A DNA stretch of 64,000 nt from Arthrobacter sp. N199823 (GCF_002929705.1 NZ_PJIN01000002.1:372001-436000), one strand, 5' to 3'; shown: positions 54,075 through 63,432, numbered from the stretch's first letter. Numbers and translations are program-made. The notes: generated from the letters alone by a model not told the origin.

Positions 54075-55795
54075 GCGCCAAGGTCCCCTTCAGTGGGGGA
54101 GGCCGTGGCCGCTCCGCAACCAAGCACGGCCGGCAAGCGCGGCAGAAACGTGGACAGCAGCCTCTCGCAACAGAGGAGGTTGTGGTGATTGGTGGGGGAA
54201 TCTCCGGCCTCGCCACTGCTGCTCTGCTGGCAAGAGACGGCCACAGCGTGACCCTCTTGGAAAAGCAGCCACAACTAGGTGGCCGTGCTGGCCGTTGGCA
54301 GAGTGACGGCTTCAGCTTTGACACCGGCCCAAGCTGGTACCTCATGCCTGAGGTCATTGACCACTGGTTCAAGCTCATGGGCACCAGTGCCGCCGCGGAG
54401 CTGGAACTCACCCGCCTGGACCCCGCGTACAAACTGTGGAACTTCGCGCCGGGGAACATGGCGCAGCAGGACTCCGCGCAGGAGAGCTCCGCTGCGTCCT
54501 CCACAGAGGTCCGCACCGGACGCCGGGAGGCACAAGCACTCTTCGAGTCTCAGCAACCGGGCTCAGCCGCGGCACTGGGCAAGTATTTGGATTCGGCGGA
54601 ACTGGCTTACACCTTGGCCAAGAAACACTTCCTGTACGATCCCTTCGGAACGTTGCGGGGCCTGCTGAGTCCTCAGGTGCTGCGCCACGCTCCACGGTTG
54701 GCGAAACTCTTGACCCGGAACCTGAACAGTTTTGTTGCAGCCCGATTCACTCATCCGCTGCAACAAAAGATTCTGGGCTACCCGGCCGTTTTCCTGGGCA
54801 CCAGTCCTTATAAGGCACCGTCGATCTATCACCTCATGAGCCATCTGGATCTGCAAGACGGGGTGCTCTATCCCCAAGGTGGGTTCGCCGCCCTGGTAGA
54901 TGCCATGGAACGGGTGGCCCGCGGCGCCGGGGTTGAGATCATCACGGGTGCCACGGCGACCAAGATACACCTGGCAGAAGCGAGTCAGGGCCCCGGCTGT
55001 GAAGCAGTGGCATGGAGCTCCAGCGATGGGCAGGAGCACGTCACCGACGCCACCCTAGTGGTGGGGGCTGCGGATCTGCACCACATTGAAACCACCTTGC
55101 TTCCCGCACCCTTGCGCATGAACAGTGCCAAGAAGTGGCAGAAGGCCGATCCTGGCATCAGCGCCGTCCTGCTCTGTCTGGGCATCGAGGGTACCTTGCC
55201 GGATCTGGCCCATCACAACCTCCTGTTCACGGATGACTGGGCGGACAACTTTGCCCGAATCGCGGACGGCCACGCGCTGGCGGACACCACGTCGCTGTAC
55301 GTCTGCAAGCCCAGTGCCACAGATACTTCCGTTGCCCCCGAGGGGAGTGAAAATCTGTTCTTGTTGATTCCGGCTCCTGCTTTGCCCCAGTGGGGCAAGG
55401 GCGGGTACGACGGCGCCGGCTCGCCTCAGGTTGAACAGGTTGCCGACGCTGCCATCGCCCAAGTCGCCGCCTGGACCAATACGCCTGACCTCGCCGATCG
55501 GATTGTGGTGCGGCGCAGCTATGGTCCTGCCGATTTTCAAGACAATTTCAATGCCTGGCAGGGCAGCGCCTTAGGGCTTGCTCACACCTTGCCGCAGAGT
55601 GCTTTTCTGCGGCCGGGAAACGCCAACCCCAAGGTCAAGGGGCTGTTTTATGCGGGTAGCTCGGTGCGGCCAGGGATCGGCGTGCCCATGTGCCTGATCA
55701 GCGCCGAGATTGTGCTCAAACTGGTGCGCGGCGATACCAGTGGCGGGCCTCTCAAGGAGCCGGCTGGCGCGTCATTGCCAGTGATTGCCTCATGA
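54071..55795 (+). CDS. crtI: Phytoene desaturase (CrtI-type)
   Basis: FAD-dependent desaturase of 574 residues converting phytoene to lycopene. A basic N-terminus (1-35) precedes the dinucleotide fold VVIGGGISGLATAALLARDG and GGRAGRW; the family C-terminal signature lies in GLFYAGSSVRPGIGVPMCLISAE (about 525-547). The family is usually 490-550 residues; a polar insertion around 130-160 and the basic N-terminus explain the extra length. GTG start overlapping crtB's stop; the ATGA at the end starts crtYe. Confidence 0.94.
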   Translation: MSAKVPFSGGGRGRSATKHGRQARQKRGQQPLATEEVVVIGGGISGLATAALLARDGHSVTLLEKQPQLGGRAGRWQSDGFSFDTGPSWYLMPEVIDHWFKLMGTSAAAELELTRLDPAYKLWNFAPGNMAQQDSAQESSAASSTEVRTGRREAQALFESQQPGSAAALGKYLDSAELAYTLAKKHFLYDPFGTLRGLLSPQVLRHAPRLAKLLTRNLNSFVAARFTHPLQQKILGYPAVFLGTSPYKAPSIYHLMSHLDLQDGVLYPQGGFAALVDAMERVARGAGVEIITGATATKIHLAEASQGPGCEAVAWSSSDGQEHVTDATLVVGAADLHHIETTLLPAPLRMNSAKKWQKADPGISAVLLCLGIEGTLPDLAHHNLLFTDDWADNFARIADGHALADTTSLYVCKPSATDTSVAPEGSENLFLLIPAPALPQWGKGGYDGAGSPQVEQVADAAIAQVAAWTNTPDLADRIVVRRSYGPADFQDNFNAWQGSALGLAHTLPQSAFLRPGNANPKVKGLFYAGSSVRPGIGVPMCLISAEIVLKLVRGDTSGGPLKEPAGASLPVIAS

Positions 55796-56136
55796 TCTAC
55801 CTGCTAATTCTCTTGCTGCTTCTGGGCTGCATGGCGCTGATCGATGCGCGTTGGAAGCTCTTCGTGTTTGCCCGTCCCGTGGCCGGTTTGCTGGTGCTGC
55901 TACTGGGCACAGCCTTCTTCGCACTGTGGGATGTGGCTGCCATTGCGGCGGGCATCTTCTTGCACCGCGAGTCCCCGCTCATGACTGGCATCATGCTTGC
56001 CCCGCAGTTCCCCTTGGAGGAGGCATTCTTTCTCCTGTTCCTGTGTTATCAAACCATGATCCTATTTACCGGGGCACAGCGCTTTCTGCAGCTAAGCCGC
56101 CGTCGTGGCCGGCCCAATGGCAGGGGGGAACTGTGA
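55792..56136 (+). CDS. crtYe: C50 carotenoid epsilon-cyclase subunit CrtYe
   Basis: Small membrane protein of 114 residues with three hydrophobic helices and the lycopene-cyclase-domain signature PQFPLEEAFFLLF (about 70-82). CrtYe and CrtYf form the heterodimeric cyclase that closes both ends of flavuxanthin to give decaprenoxanthin. The ATG at 55792 overlaps the crtI stop. The last 15 residues are basic and overlap crtYf by four bases. Confidence 0.9.
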   Translation: MIYLLILLLLLGCMALIDARWKLFVFARPVAGLLVLLLGTAFFALWDVAAIAAGIFLHRESPLMTGIMLAPQFPLEEAFFLLFLCYQTMILFTGAQRFLQLSRRRGRPNGRGEL

Positions 56137-56441
56137 ACTTTGCCCAACTAAACGCCATCTTTTTGGCGGTGGCTGCTCTGGTCTTCATTGCCGGCCTCTG
56201 GCGGAGCAAGCACAGAGGCGCCATGGTGGTAGCCACGGCAGTATCCGTGGTGGTACTGCTAGTTCTGACGCTCATCTTCGATAACGTCATGATCGCCTCA
56301 GGTCTCTTTGATTACGCCGGCCACACCCTGAATGGTTTGCATGTGGGGCTGGCACCCATCGAGGACTTCGCTTATCCGTTAGGTGGGGCGCTGTTGCTCA
56401 GCGGTTTGTGGATCTTGTTGATCGGTCGGGGGAAACAATGA
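56133..56441 (+). CDS. crtYf: C50 carotenoid epsilon-cyclase subunit CrtYf
   Basis: 102-residue membrane protein with three helices and the cyclase signature GLAPIEDFAYPLGGALLLSGLW (about 72-93), parallel to PLEE in CrtYe. A GGGGGG site precedes the GTG start at 56133; the longer frame from 55785 is rejected because it would overlap crtYe entirely. The end overlaps crtEb by four bases. Confidence 0.9.
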   Translation: MNFAQLNAIFLAVAALVFIAGLWRSKHRGAMVVATAVSVVVLLVLTLIFDNVMIASGLFDYAGHTLNGLHVGLAPIEDFAYPLGGALLLSGLWILLIGRGKQ

Positions 56442-57292
56442 AGAACTTGTTCGTGACCTCCCGGCCGGTGTCCTGGGTCAATACCGCTTATCCATTTGCC
56501 GCGGCGTATTTTTTGGTGACGGGGCGCCTTGATTGGGTTTTTGTAGTGGGAACACTGTTCTTTCTGATCCCCTACAACTTGTTGATGTATGGCATCAACG
56601 ACGTCTTCGACTACGAATCTGATCTGCTCAATGCCCGCAAGGGCGGGGTGGAAGGGGCCGTTCTTGACCGCAGCCACCATCGTTTTATCCTGTGGGCCTC
56701 GGTGCTTGGCACGGTGCCGTTCATCGTAGTGCTCGCTACGCAGGGTGGGATAGCAGCCAACGTCGTTCTGGCGATCTCTCTCTTTGCCGTGATCGCCTAC
56801 AGTGCCCCCGGACTGCGTTTCAAGGAGCGCCCGTTCCTTGACTCCATTACTTCCAGTACGCACTTTGTCTCTCCTGCCGTCTACGGGCTGGTCCTGGTTC
56901 AGGCAGATTTCACTGCCGGGCTCTGGGCCGTGCTGGTGGCGTTCTTCCTCTGGGGAATGGCCAGCCATGCCTTCGGTGCCGTGCAGGACATTGTGCCCGA
57001 CCGCGACGGTGGCATTGCCTCCATTGGGACAGTGCTGGGGGCACGCTTTACCGTCTGGTTCGCGTTTGTCGCCTACGCCTGTGCTGGTTTGTTGATGCTG
57101 CTGACAGCAGCTCCCTTTGCCGCAGTGTTGGCCGTTCCCTACCTGGTCAACGTAGCTCCGTCGCTGCGCCTCACCGATGCCACGTCGGCACGCGCCAACG
57201 CCGGGTGGAAACGCTTCTTATGGCTGAACTACCTGAGCGGATTCCTGGTCACCATGATCTTCATCTGGCTTCTCCTGCGGGGCACACCATAG
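56438..57292 (+). CDS. crtEb: Lycopene elongase/flavuxanthin synthase (UbiA family prenyltransferase)
   Basis: 284-residue, eight- or nine-helix UbiA-type enzyme that adds two C5 units to lycopene, giving the C50 skeleton. The first aspartate-rich motif is NDVFDYESD (about 55-63), the second lies in AVQDIVPDRDGGIASIGT (about 182-199). The ATG at 56438 overlaps crtYf's stop. It completes the set needed for decaprenoxanthin from isoprenyl diphosphates. Confidence 0.93.
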   Translation: MKNLFVTSRPVSWVNTAYPFAAAYFLVTGRLDWVFVVGTLFFLIPYNLLMYGINDVFDYESDLLNARKGGVEGAVLDRSHHRFILWASVLGTVPFIVVLATQGGIAANVVLAISLFAVIAYSAPGLRFKERPFLDSITSSTHFVSPAVYGLVLVQADFTAGLWAVLVAFFLWGMASHAFGAVQDIVPDRDGGIASIGTVLGARFTVWFAFVAYACAGLLMLLTAAPFAAVLAVPYLVNVAPSLRLTDATSARANAGWKRFLWLNYLSGFLVTMIFIWLLLRGTP

Positions 57293-57361
57293 GGTGGCTG
57301 AACTAAAAACCGTTCGACAAACTTCCACTCACCTCACCATCTCGTGCCCGAAAGGCCAACT

Positions 57362-58789
57362 ATGAATGTCTCAGTCGTCTGGTTCCGTGATGACTTGCGC
57401 GTTGCCGACAACCCGGCATTGCTTGCGGCAGCAGCCGATGGTGGCGCCGTGGCACTGTATGTCCTTGATGAGGTCTCGGACGGAATCCGGCCACTGGGAG
57501 GGGCTGCGAAGTGGTGGTTGCATCACGCCCTCAAGGATCTGCGCAGCGAGTTGAACGCCTTGGGCATTCCGTTGCTGCTGCGCCGCGGCCCGGGAATCAA
57601 AGTGACGCAGGAGCTGCTCACCTCTCTGGGGGCCACTTCCATCTATTGGAACCGCCGCTATGGAGGTCCCGAGCGTGCCGTGGATGGTGCGCTCAAGGAG
57701 TGGGCGCAGGAGACGGGGCTGCACGCCGAGAGTTTTCAGGCCAGCCTGTTGCACGAACCGTGGACGGTGACCACCGGCGCCGGGAACCCCTATCAAGTCT
57801 TCACGCCGTTCTGGCGCACCGTTTCGGCCCATGATTTTCGGGCACCGCTGGGGAAGCCCGACGCCGGACGGGGCCTCACCGGGGAATTCTCACCAGAGAC
57901 TTCCCTCATGACTGAGGAGCTGGAGAGCTGGGCTCTGCTGCCCACCTCGCCAGATTGGGCCGGCGGACTGCGTGACACCTGGCGGCCCACGGCAGCGGCG
58001 GCTCAGGAACTGCTGACAGATTTCCTTCAAGGTCCAGTGGGTGACTACTCGGATGCCCGGGACCGCCCGGATCAGCATGGCACCAGCCGTCTTTCTCCGT
58101 ATCTACGGTGGGGCCAGATCAGCCCCTTCCAGGTTTGGGCAGCGCTCGCAGAAACCCGCAGTGGCGGTACTGCAACAGCTGGGGGAGTAGGTGCGGGATC
58201 ACCTGGCCCCAGCGTTTTTGCCTCCGAGTTGGGATGGCGAGAATTCTGCTGGCACCAGCTGTTCCACCACCCGGATCTGGCAACAGTGAATCTGCGCTCG
58301 CAGTTTGATACGTTCCCGTGGCGATCCGCTGAGGACGATGAGCTGGCGCCGGAGCAGCTCTCGGCGTGGCAGCACGGCAGGACCGGGATTCCGCTCGTGG
58401 ATGCCGGGCAGCGCGAATTGTGGCATACCGGGACCATGCACAACCGTGTGCGGATGGTCGCAGCCAGTTTCTTGATTAAGAACCTTGGCTTCGATTGGCG
58501 GCTGGGGGAGCAGTGGTTCTGGGACACGCTGGTGGATGCCGATGCGGCGTCCAACCCGGCAAATTGGCAGTGGGTGGCCGGTTCGGGTGCCGATGCCGCA
58601 CCGTATTTCCGGATTTTCAACCCGGTGACTCAGGCCAAGAAATTTGATCCCGTGGGCCGTTACGTCACGGCGTGGGTCCCGGAGCTTGCCACTGAGCAAT
58701 ACCCCGAACCTCTGGTGGACCTGCAGCAGAGCCGTCGGAATGCACTGGCGGACTATGCCTCCATCAAGACAGTGTCCGCCGAGGTCTGA
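57362..58789 (+). CDS. phr: Deoxyribodipyrimidine photolyase (class I, CPD type)
   Basis: Light-driven DNA repair enzyme of 475 residues. The N-terminal antenna domain begins VVWFRDDLRVADNPAL, and the FAD-binding C-terminal half shows RWGQISPFQVW, ELGWREFCWHQLFHHPD, GRTGIPLVDAGQRELWHTGTMHNRVRM and NPANWQWVAGSGADAAPYFRIFNP. Trp residues of the electron-transfer chain are present. GAAAGG decides the ATG at 57362 over an upstream GTG. It starts 69 bases after crtEb on the same strand, so light-protection genes are clustered. Confidence 0.96.
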   Translation: MNVSVVWFRDDLRVADNPALLAAAADGGAVALYVLDEVSDGIRPLGGAAKWWLHHALKDLRSELNALGIPLLLRRGPGIKVTQELLTSLGATSIYWNRRYGGPERAVDGALKEWAQETGLHAESFQASLLHEPWTVTTGAGNPYQVFTPFWRTVSAHDFRAPLGKPDAGRGLTGEFSPETSLMTEELESWALLPTSPDWAGGLRDTWRPTAAAAQELLTDFLQGPVGDYSDARDRPDQHGTSRLSPYLRWGQISPFQVWAALAETRSGGTATAGGVGAGSPGPSVFASELGWREFCWHQLFHHPDLATVNLRSQFDTFPWRSAEDDELAPEQLSAWQHGRTGIPLVDAGQRELWHTGTMHNRVRMVAASFLIKNLGFDWRLGEQWFWDTLVDADAASNPANWQWVAGSGADAAPYFRIFNPVTQAKKFDPVGRYVTAWVPELATEQYPEPLVDLQQSRRNALADYASIKTVSAEV

Positions 58790-58845
58790 TCTCATTATGT
58801 AAGATGAGTTGCCCATCATGTGGATGGTTTGGCTAGGCTGAATCT
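58789..58845 (+). promoter_or_regulatory. leuB upstream region: motif shared with ilvB and leaderless promoter
   Basis: ATCTCATTATGT (58789-58800) is the exact reverse complement of bases 28848-28859 before ilvBNC, and with the following AAGATGAG makes a CTCAT-n8-ATGAG inverted repeat. TAGGCT (58834-58839) lies six bases before the ATG, which lacks a ribosome site. Confidence 0.5.
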
Positions 58846-59913
58846 ATGAGCGCAACGATTGAAACAGCTGGCATGGACATTGCCGTAATTGCCGGCGACG
58901 GCATCGGCCCCGAGGTAACAGCAGAGGCCGTCAAGGTCCTGAAGAAGGTTAGCGCAGCAGAGGGCGTGGAGCTCAAGCTGACGGACTACTCGCTTGGCGC
59001 CGAGCACTGGCTGGCTACGGGTGAGACGCTGCCTGAATCCACCATTGAGGCCCTTCGCGGCCACGACGCCATCCTCTTCGGTGCCGTCGGCGGGGCTCCC
59101 GGGGACACCTCCATCCCCTCTGGCTTGATTGAACGTGAAATGCTCTTGAAGCTGCGCTTCAGCCTGGATCACTATGTGAACCTGCGCCCTTCCTTCTTGT
59201 ACGACGGCGTGGCCTCACCTTTGGCTGACCCCGGCACCATTGATTTCATTGTGGTCCGCGAAGGCACCGAAGGTCCTTACGTTGGTAATGGCGGCGTGCT
59301 CCGCAAGGGCACACCGCACGAAGTCGCAACAGAAGTTTCTGTCAACACGGCCTTCGGCGTGGAGCGGGTGGTGCGCGACGGTTTCCGCCGCGCCAATGAG
59401 CGTCCTCGCAAGAAGCTGACGTACGTCCACAAGCACAACGTGCTGGTCTATGCCGGTCACTTGTGGAAGCGGACGGTTGAAGCCGTAGCCAAGGATTTCC
59501 CGGAGGTAGCCGTTGATTACCTGCACGTGGATGCGGCCATGATCTTCCTGGTCACTGATCCCGCTCGCTTTGACGTCATTGTCACTGACAACCTGTTTGG
59601 CGATATCGTCACCGACCTGGCCGCGGCTGTCACCGGCGGCATCGGCCTAGCCGCCTCCGGCAACATCAACATGGACCGTACCGCGCCCTCCATGTTTGAG
59701 CCGGTCCACGGATCGGCCCCGGACATTGCTGGTCAGCAAAAGGCTGACCCCACGGCAGCCATCCTGTCAGCGGCACTGTTGCTGCACCACTTGGATCACC
59801 ATGGCGCAGCGGCCAAGATCGAGGCCGCTGTTGCAGCGGATGTGGCTAACCGCGACGCATCTTCACCGCGCACAACCAGCGCGATTGGTGACGCCATCGC
59901 GGCGGCTCTCTAA
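58846..59913 (+). CDS. leuB: 3-isopropylmalate dehydrogenase
   Basis: NAD- and Mg-dependent decarboxylating dehydrogenase in leucine synthesis, 355 residues. Landmarks: [18 protein letters not shown] at the N-terminus, [10 protein letters not shown], substrate arginines in [35 protein letters not shown], and the metal aspartates in [13 protein letters not shown] and [41 protein letters not shown] is the nucleotide loop. It is the actinobacterial short form. It begins next to the phr stop, with its own leaderless promoter. Confidence 0.96.
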   Translation: MSATIETAGMDIAVIAGDGIGPEVTAEAVKVLKKVSAAEGVELKLTDYSLGAEHWLATGETLPESTIEALRGHDAILFGAVGGAPGDTSIPSGLIEREMLLKLRFSLDHYVNLRPSFLYDGVASPLADPGTIDFIVVREGTEGPYVGNGGVLRKGTPHEVATEVSVNTAFGVERVVRDGFRRANERPRKKLTYVHKHNVLVYAGHLWKRTVEAVAKDFPEVAVDYLHVDAAMIFLVTDPARFDVIVTDNLFGDIVTDLAAAVTGGIGLAASGNINMDRTAPSMFEPVHGSAPDIAGQQKADPTAAILSAALLLHHLDHHGAAAKIEAAVAADVANRDASSPRTTSAIGDAIAAAL

Positions 59914-60111
59914 CGGCGTCGTACATGGCAGGAGCCTGTAGGGTGCACAATCGCGTCTGGCCCGGGAACGGTGGTAGGCAGGAGTAGGCTTAACTATTAG
60001 AGTGAGTGCACACTAACCGAAGGGTTTGCAGCGCTCATGCATGGTGCGCTGAACAGCATCAACACCCCGCGCCGGCATTGGCAGGGGCGGTCACAACTTT
60101 GTGGAGGAAGC

Positions 60112-61224
60112 ATGACCCAGAACGCCAGTGAGCTGAGCTTTTCCCAGCAGCTCAACGAGAACCCGAAGAGCAGCGCAGACCGTGAGGCCATTTTGGCTAA
60201 CCCCGGGTTTGGCGACTACTTTACGGATCACACTGCCGTGGTGGACTTCAAGGTTGATGCGCAGGGCGAGGGTGGCTGGCAAAACGCTCGCATTGAGCCG
60301 TACGGCCCCATCATGATGGATCCGGCCGCCGCTGTGCTGCACTACGGCCAGGAAATTTTCGAGGGCATGAAGGCCTACCGGCACGCCGATGGTTCGGTCT
60401 GGACGTTCCGCGCTGAAGCGAATGCCGCCCGCCTGAACACCTCGGCCCGCCGTCTGGCTCTGCCGGAACTGCCCCCGGAGACGTTTCTGGAATCACTGCG
60501 CCAACTGGTATCGGTGGATCAGCAATGGGTTCCGTCGGGCGATGGAGAGGCGCTGTACCTGCGTCCGTTCATGATCGCCACGGAGGCGTTCTTGGGTGTG
60601 CGCCCGGCCCGCGAGGTGTCCTACCGTGTCATTGCCTCACCGGCCGGCAACTACTTTGGTGGGGAACTGAAGCCCGTTTCAATCTGGCTGACCACCACCT
60701 ACGCCCGCGCCGGCGCCGGTGGCACGGGCGAGGCGAAGTGTGGTGGTAACTACGCCGCATCGCTGATCGCTCAGATGGAAGCAGAGGCCAACGGCTGCAA
60801 GCAGGTGTTGTTCCTGGATCCGTTCAATGACAACGCTGTGGAAGAACTTGGCGGGATGAACGTGTTCTTCGTGTTCAAGGATGGCACGCTGGTCACGCCG
60901 GAACTCAATGGCCACATTCTCCACGGCATCACCCGTTCCTCCGTACTGCAGCTGGCTGTTGACCGCGGGATGGCCGTACAGGAACGTAAAATCACCATCG
61001 ACGAGTGGCGTGACGGCGTGGCCTCGGGTGACATCACCGAAGTGTTCGCCTGTGGCACCGCTGCCGTCATCACCCCCATCGGTGAGCTCAAGACCGCTGA
61101 GGGCTCCATTGCCTCGCCGGCTCAGGGCATTGGCGAGGTCACTGCCGCCATCCGCGAGCAGCTGCTCGGCATCCAGACAGGCGCTGTCGAGGACCTCCAC
61201 GGCTGGCTGACTCGCCTGGCGTAG
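60112..61224 (+). CDS. ilvE: Branched-chain amino acid aminotransferase
   Basis: Fold-type IV PLP enzyme, 370 residues, last step of leucine, isoleucine and valine synthesis. The sequence has YGQEIFEGMKAYRHADG, the PLP lysine in GTGEAKCGGNYAASL (about Lys205) and the phosphate-binding VFACGTAAVITPIG. GGAGG decides the ATG at 60112; the frame is open to 60037. The 198 bases before it hold no gene and probably the promoter near TTAACTATTAG (59990-60000). A strong terminator follows. Confidence 0.96.
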   Translation: MTQNASELSFSQQLNENPKSSADREAILANPGFGDYFTDHTAVVDFKVDAQGEGGWQNARIEPYGPIMMDPAAAVLHYGQEIFEGMKAYRHADGSVWTFRAEANAARLNTSARRLALPELPPETFLESLRQLVSVDQQWVPSGDGEALYLRPFMIATEAFLGVRPAREVSYRVIASPAGNYFGGELKPVSIWLTTTYARAGAGGTGEAKCGGNYAASLIAQMEAEANGCKQVLFLDPFNDNAVEELGGMNVFFVFKDGTLVTPELNGHILHGITRSSVLQLAVDRGMAVQERKITIDEWRDGVASGDITEVFACGTAAVITPIGELKTAEGSIASPAQGIGEVTAAIREQLLGIQTGAVEDLHGWLTRLA

Positions 61225-61252
61225 CCTTCCCGGCTACTGCTGCTCGAAATCT

Positions 61253-61318
61253 GAGCCCGAGTACGCTTTCTGAGACCGGTATCCCGGTGTCAGAAAGCGC
61301 ACTCGGGCTCATTTTTTT
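61253..61318. terminator. Terminator of ilvE
   Basis: A 21-bp stem with one A-C mismatch (61253-61273 with 61290-61310), whose loop holds a further ACCGG/CCGGT pairing, followed by seven T residues. Confidence 0.93.
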
Positions 61319-61342
61319 CTCAGCGGACGACGGCGGACCCCT

Positions 61343-61383
61343 CACCTGGGTGCACAGCCTCGCCTCTGCTGTGCACCCAGGTG
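61343..61383 (-). terminator. Stem-loop at the end of the mechanosensitive channel gene
   Basis: A perfect 16-bp stem (61343-61358 with 61368-61383) directly after the minus-strand stop at 61385. There is no T-run, but it stands back to back with the ilvE terminator. Confidence 0.65.
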
Positions 61384-61384
61384 C

Positions 61385-62470
61385 CTACACCAGCTCGATG
61401 CTGGGGGTCGGCCGGTTTCGTGTGGCGCTCACGTCATTGATTGGGCCCTGTTCCCACCGCTGACGCGGGATCGATTGGGTGTGCAGGCTCTGGATTTGCT
61501 CGAGCATGGACTCTCGGATGAGGCAGCGCAAGTCCCAGAGATCGCCGCTGTCGTTGGCACTGACGACGATCCGGAGCCGGATTTCGCCGTTGGTAGCGTC
61601 GGTTACTTCGAGCTTTCCGGTGCGTCCGTCCCACAATGGTGTTTCGGCAAGGAGCTCCGCCAGATGCTGCCGGAGCTGGGCAACGGGAGCCTGCCAATCG
61701 ACGTCGAACTCCACGCTACCCATGATTTTGGGACTGTTCCGCGTCCAGTTTTCAAACGGCGTAGTAGTGAAGTAGGTGGATGGCAGAATCAGCATCCGCT
61801 CGTCCCAAACACGCACCACCACATAGGTCATGGTGATTTCCTCTACTCGACCCCACAGGCCCTCCACCACAACCACATCGTCAATACGGAGAGCGTCCGT
61901 AAAGGCCAGTTGAACGCCGGCGAAGACGTTGGAGAGCGAGCTTTGCACGGCTAGACCGGCAACGATTGAGATCAGCCCGGCGGAGGCCAGAATTCCCGTA
62001 CCCAGCGCCCTGACCTCGGGAATGGTCAGCAGCAATCCGGCAACTGCGAGCGTGATCACCAGTGCGCTGATGACGCGGCGGCCAAGACTGATTTGGGTGG
62101 TGAGCCGGCGGCGGCGTTTGCTATCGGTGACACGTCTCGTGAAGTGGCGTAGCACCAGCCGTTCTGCCACCACAAGCGCCGCCAGCATCAGCCAGCACAG
62201 GGCAGCAATTAAGCCGACCATGAGGGCAAAGTTCACTGGCTCAAACCAAGGGTAGCCGGTGGCTGTCGCACCCAGCGCGATCCGTAGCCCTATGGACAGC
62301 AGGACTACGAAGACGGGAGCCTTGGCCAACTTTGAGCGTTGTTGGAAGTCAGGAATCTTGCGGAAAGCCTGGTTAGCGGCGAACCTCAACAGGAACGTCA
62401 GCACGAGTGCGGCTGCGATTGCCACCACAATCGCCAGGATGGGCATGATGTTTGTTTCCAATGAATCCAT
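61385..62470 (-). CDS. MscS family small-conductance mechanosensitive channel
   Basis: 361-residue membrane channel that releases solutes on osmotic downshock. Four hydrophobic helices in the first 200 residues; the pore-lining helix is the Gly/Ala-rich ALGTGILASAGLISIVAGLAVQSSLSNVFAGVQLAF (about 155-190), followed by the beta domain DALRIDDVVVVEGLWGRVEEITMTYVVVRVWDERMLILP. AGGA seven bases before the ATG at 62470 decides the start; the frame is open to 62563. No partner genes. Confidence 0.93.
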   Translation of the reverse strand: MDSLETNIMPILAIVVAIAAALVLTFLLRFAANQAFRKIPDFQQRSKLAKAPVFVVLLSIGLRIALGATATGYPWFEPVNFALMVGLIAALCWLMLAALVVAERLVLRHFTRRVTDSKRRRRLTTQISLGRRVISALVITLAVAGLLLTIPEVRALGTGILASAGLISIVAGLAVQSSLSNVFAGVQLAFTDALRIDDVVVVEGLWGRVEEITMTYVVVRVWDERMLILPSTYFTTTPFENWTRNSPKIMGSVEFDVDWQAPVAQLRQHLAELLAETPLWDGRTGKLEVTDATNGEIRLRIVVSANDSGDLWDLRCLIRESMLEQIQSLHTQSIPRQRWEQGPINDVSATRNRPTPSIELV

Positions 62471-62558
62471 CGTTTGATCCTGACAGATGACTCTGGGAGT
62501 AAGTTCAACGGGGTGTGGGTGCGGGCTGGACTCAGCTACCGCCCACGCACTTTGCCGA

Positions 62559-62571
62559 TACACTAAACCAC
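62559..62571 (+). promoter_or_regulatory. -10 element and leaderless start of the second FAH-family gene
   Basis: TACACT (62559-62564) lies seven bases before the ATG at 62572, which has no ribosome site. It overlaps the region upstream of the divergent mscS gene. Confidence 0.5.
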
Positions 62572-63348
62572 ATGCGTATAGCCCGATTTGTTGTTGATAA
62601 TGACCCCATGTACGGCATTGTGGAAGGGGAGTCCGGCAGTGAAATTGTCACTGTCATTAAGGGCGATCCCTTCTTTAATGGCGTCGAACGAACCGCCGTT
62701 AAGCACCCGCTGATAGATGTGCGCCTGGTGGCCCCGATTATCCCGCGTAGCAAAGTCATCGGCGTTGGTCGCAACTTTGCCGATCACGCCCGCGAGCTCG
62801 GCAACGAGGTGCCTGAGAGCCCGTTGCTGTTCCTCAAGCCCAACACCTCCGTGATTGGCCCGAACGAGCCCATCGTCCTGCCCGAATTCTCCGAAGAAGT
62901 TTCCTACGAAGCCGAGCTGTGTGTGGTCATTGGCCGCATCTGCAAGGATGTTCCGGAAGAGCGCGTGGACGAGGTCATCTTCGGCTACACCTGCGGCAAT
63001 GACTTGACCGCCCGCGATGTTCAGGCTGGCGACGGCCAGTGGGCCCGCGCCAAGGGCTTCGACACCGCAGCACCCCTGGGCCCGTGGATCGAAACCGATC
63101 TGGACCCCGATGACGTCGACATCAAGGGCTGGCTCAACGGCGAACTCCGCCAGGACGGCAACTCCAACCAAATGGTCCGCAGCGTCCGCGAACTCGTCTC
63201 GCTCGTCTCCCACGCCTTCACGCTACTCCCGGGCGACGTCATCATGACCGGCACACCTGCCGGGGTAGACCTGGTCCAGGCCGGCGATCGCTACGACATC
63301 GAAATCGAAGGCATTGGCCGCCTCTCCAACCCGGTGGTTCGCCGCTAA
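62572..63348 (+). CDS. Fumarylacetoacetate hydrolase family protein (short form)
   Basis: 258 residues, FAH superfamily without the long N-terminal domain. KVIGVGRNFADHARELG, FLKPNTSVIGPNEPIVLPE, the metal-binding VSYEAELCVVIGR, FGYTCGNDLTARD and LLPGDVIMTGTPAGV follow the order of acylpyruvase/oxaloacetate-decarboxylase-like members (FAHD1 group). The likely substrates are acylpyruvates or oxaloacetate, but this is family-level only. In related genomes a gene of this type lies near ilvE and glutamyl-tRNA synthetase; the synthetase is not next to it here. Confidence 0.92.
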   Translation: MRIARFVVDNDPMYGIVEGESGSEIVTVIKGDPFFNGVERTAVKHPLIDVRLVAPIIPRSKVIGVGRNFADHARELGNEVPESPLLFLKPNTSVIGPNEPIVLPEFSEEVSYEAELCVVIGRICKDVPEERVDEVIFGYTCGNDLTARDVQAGDGQWARAKGFDTAAPLGPWIETDLDPDDVDIKGWLNGELRQDGNSNQMVRSVRELVSLVSHAFTLLPGDVIMTGTPAGVDLVQAGDRYDIEIEGIGRLSNPVVRR

Positions 63349-63374
63349 GGTGACACACGGTTCGGTACATAGTG

Positions 63375-63402
63375 GCAGCGTCGTCGTTCGCGACGGCGCT
63401 GC
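63375..63402 (+). terminator. Stem-loop after the second FAH-family gene
   Basis: A 12-bp stem with one G-T pair (GCAGCGTCGTCG with CGACGGCGCTGC), loop TTCG, then TCTTGTT. Confidence 0.75.
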
Positions 63403-63432
63403 TCTTGTTAATGTTCGACGCCGGAACCTGGC

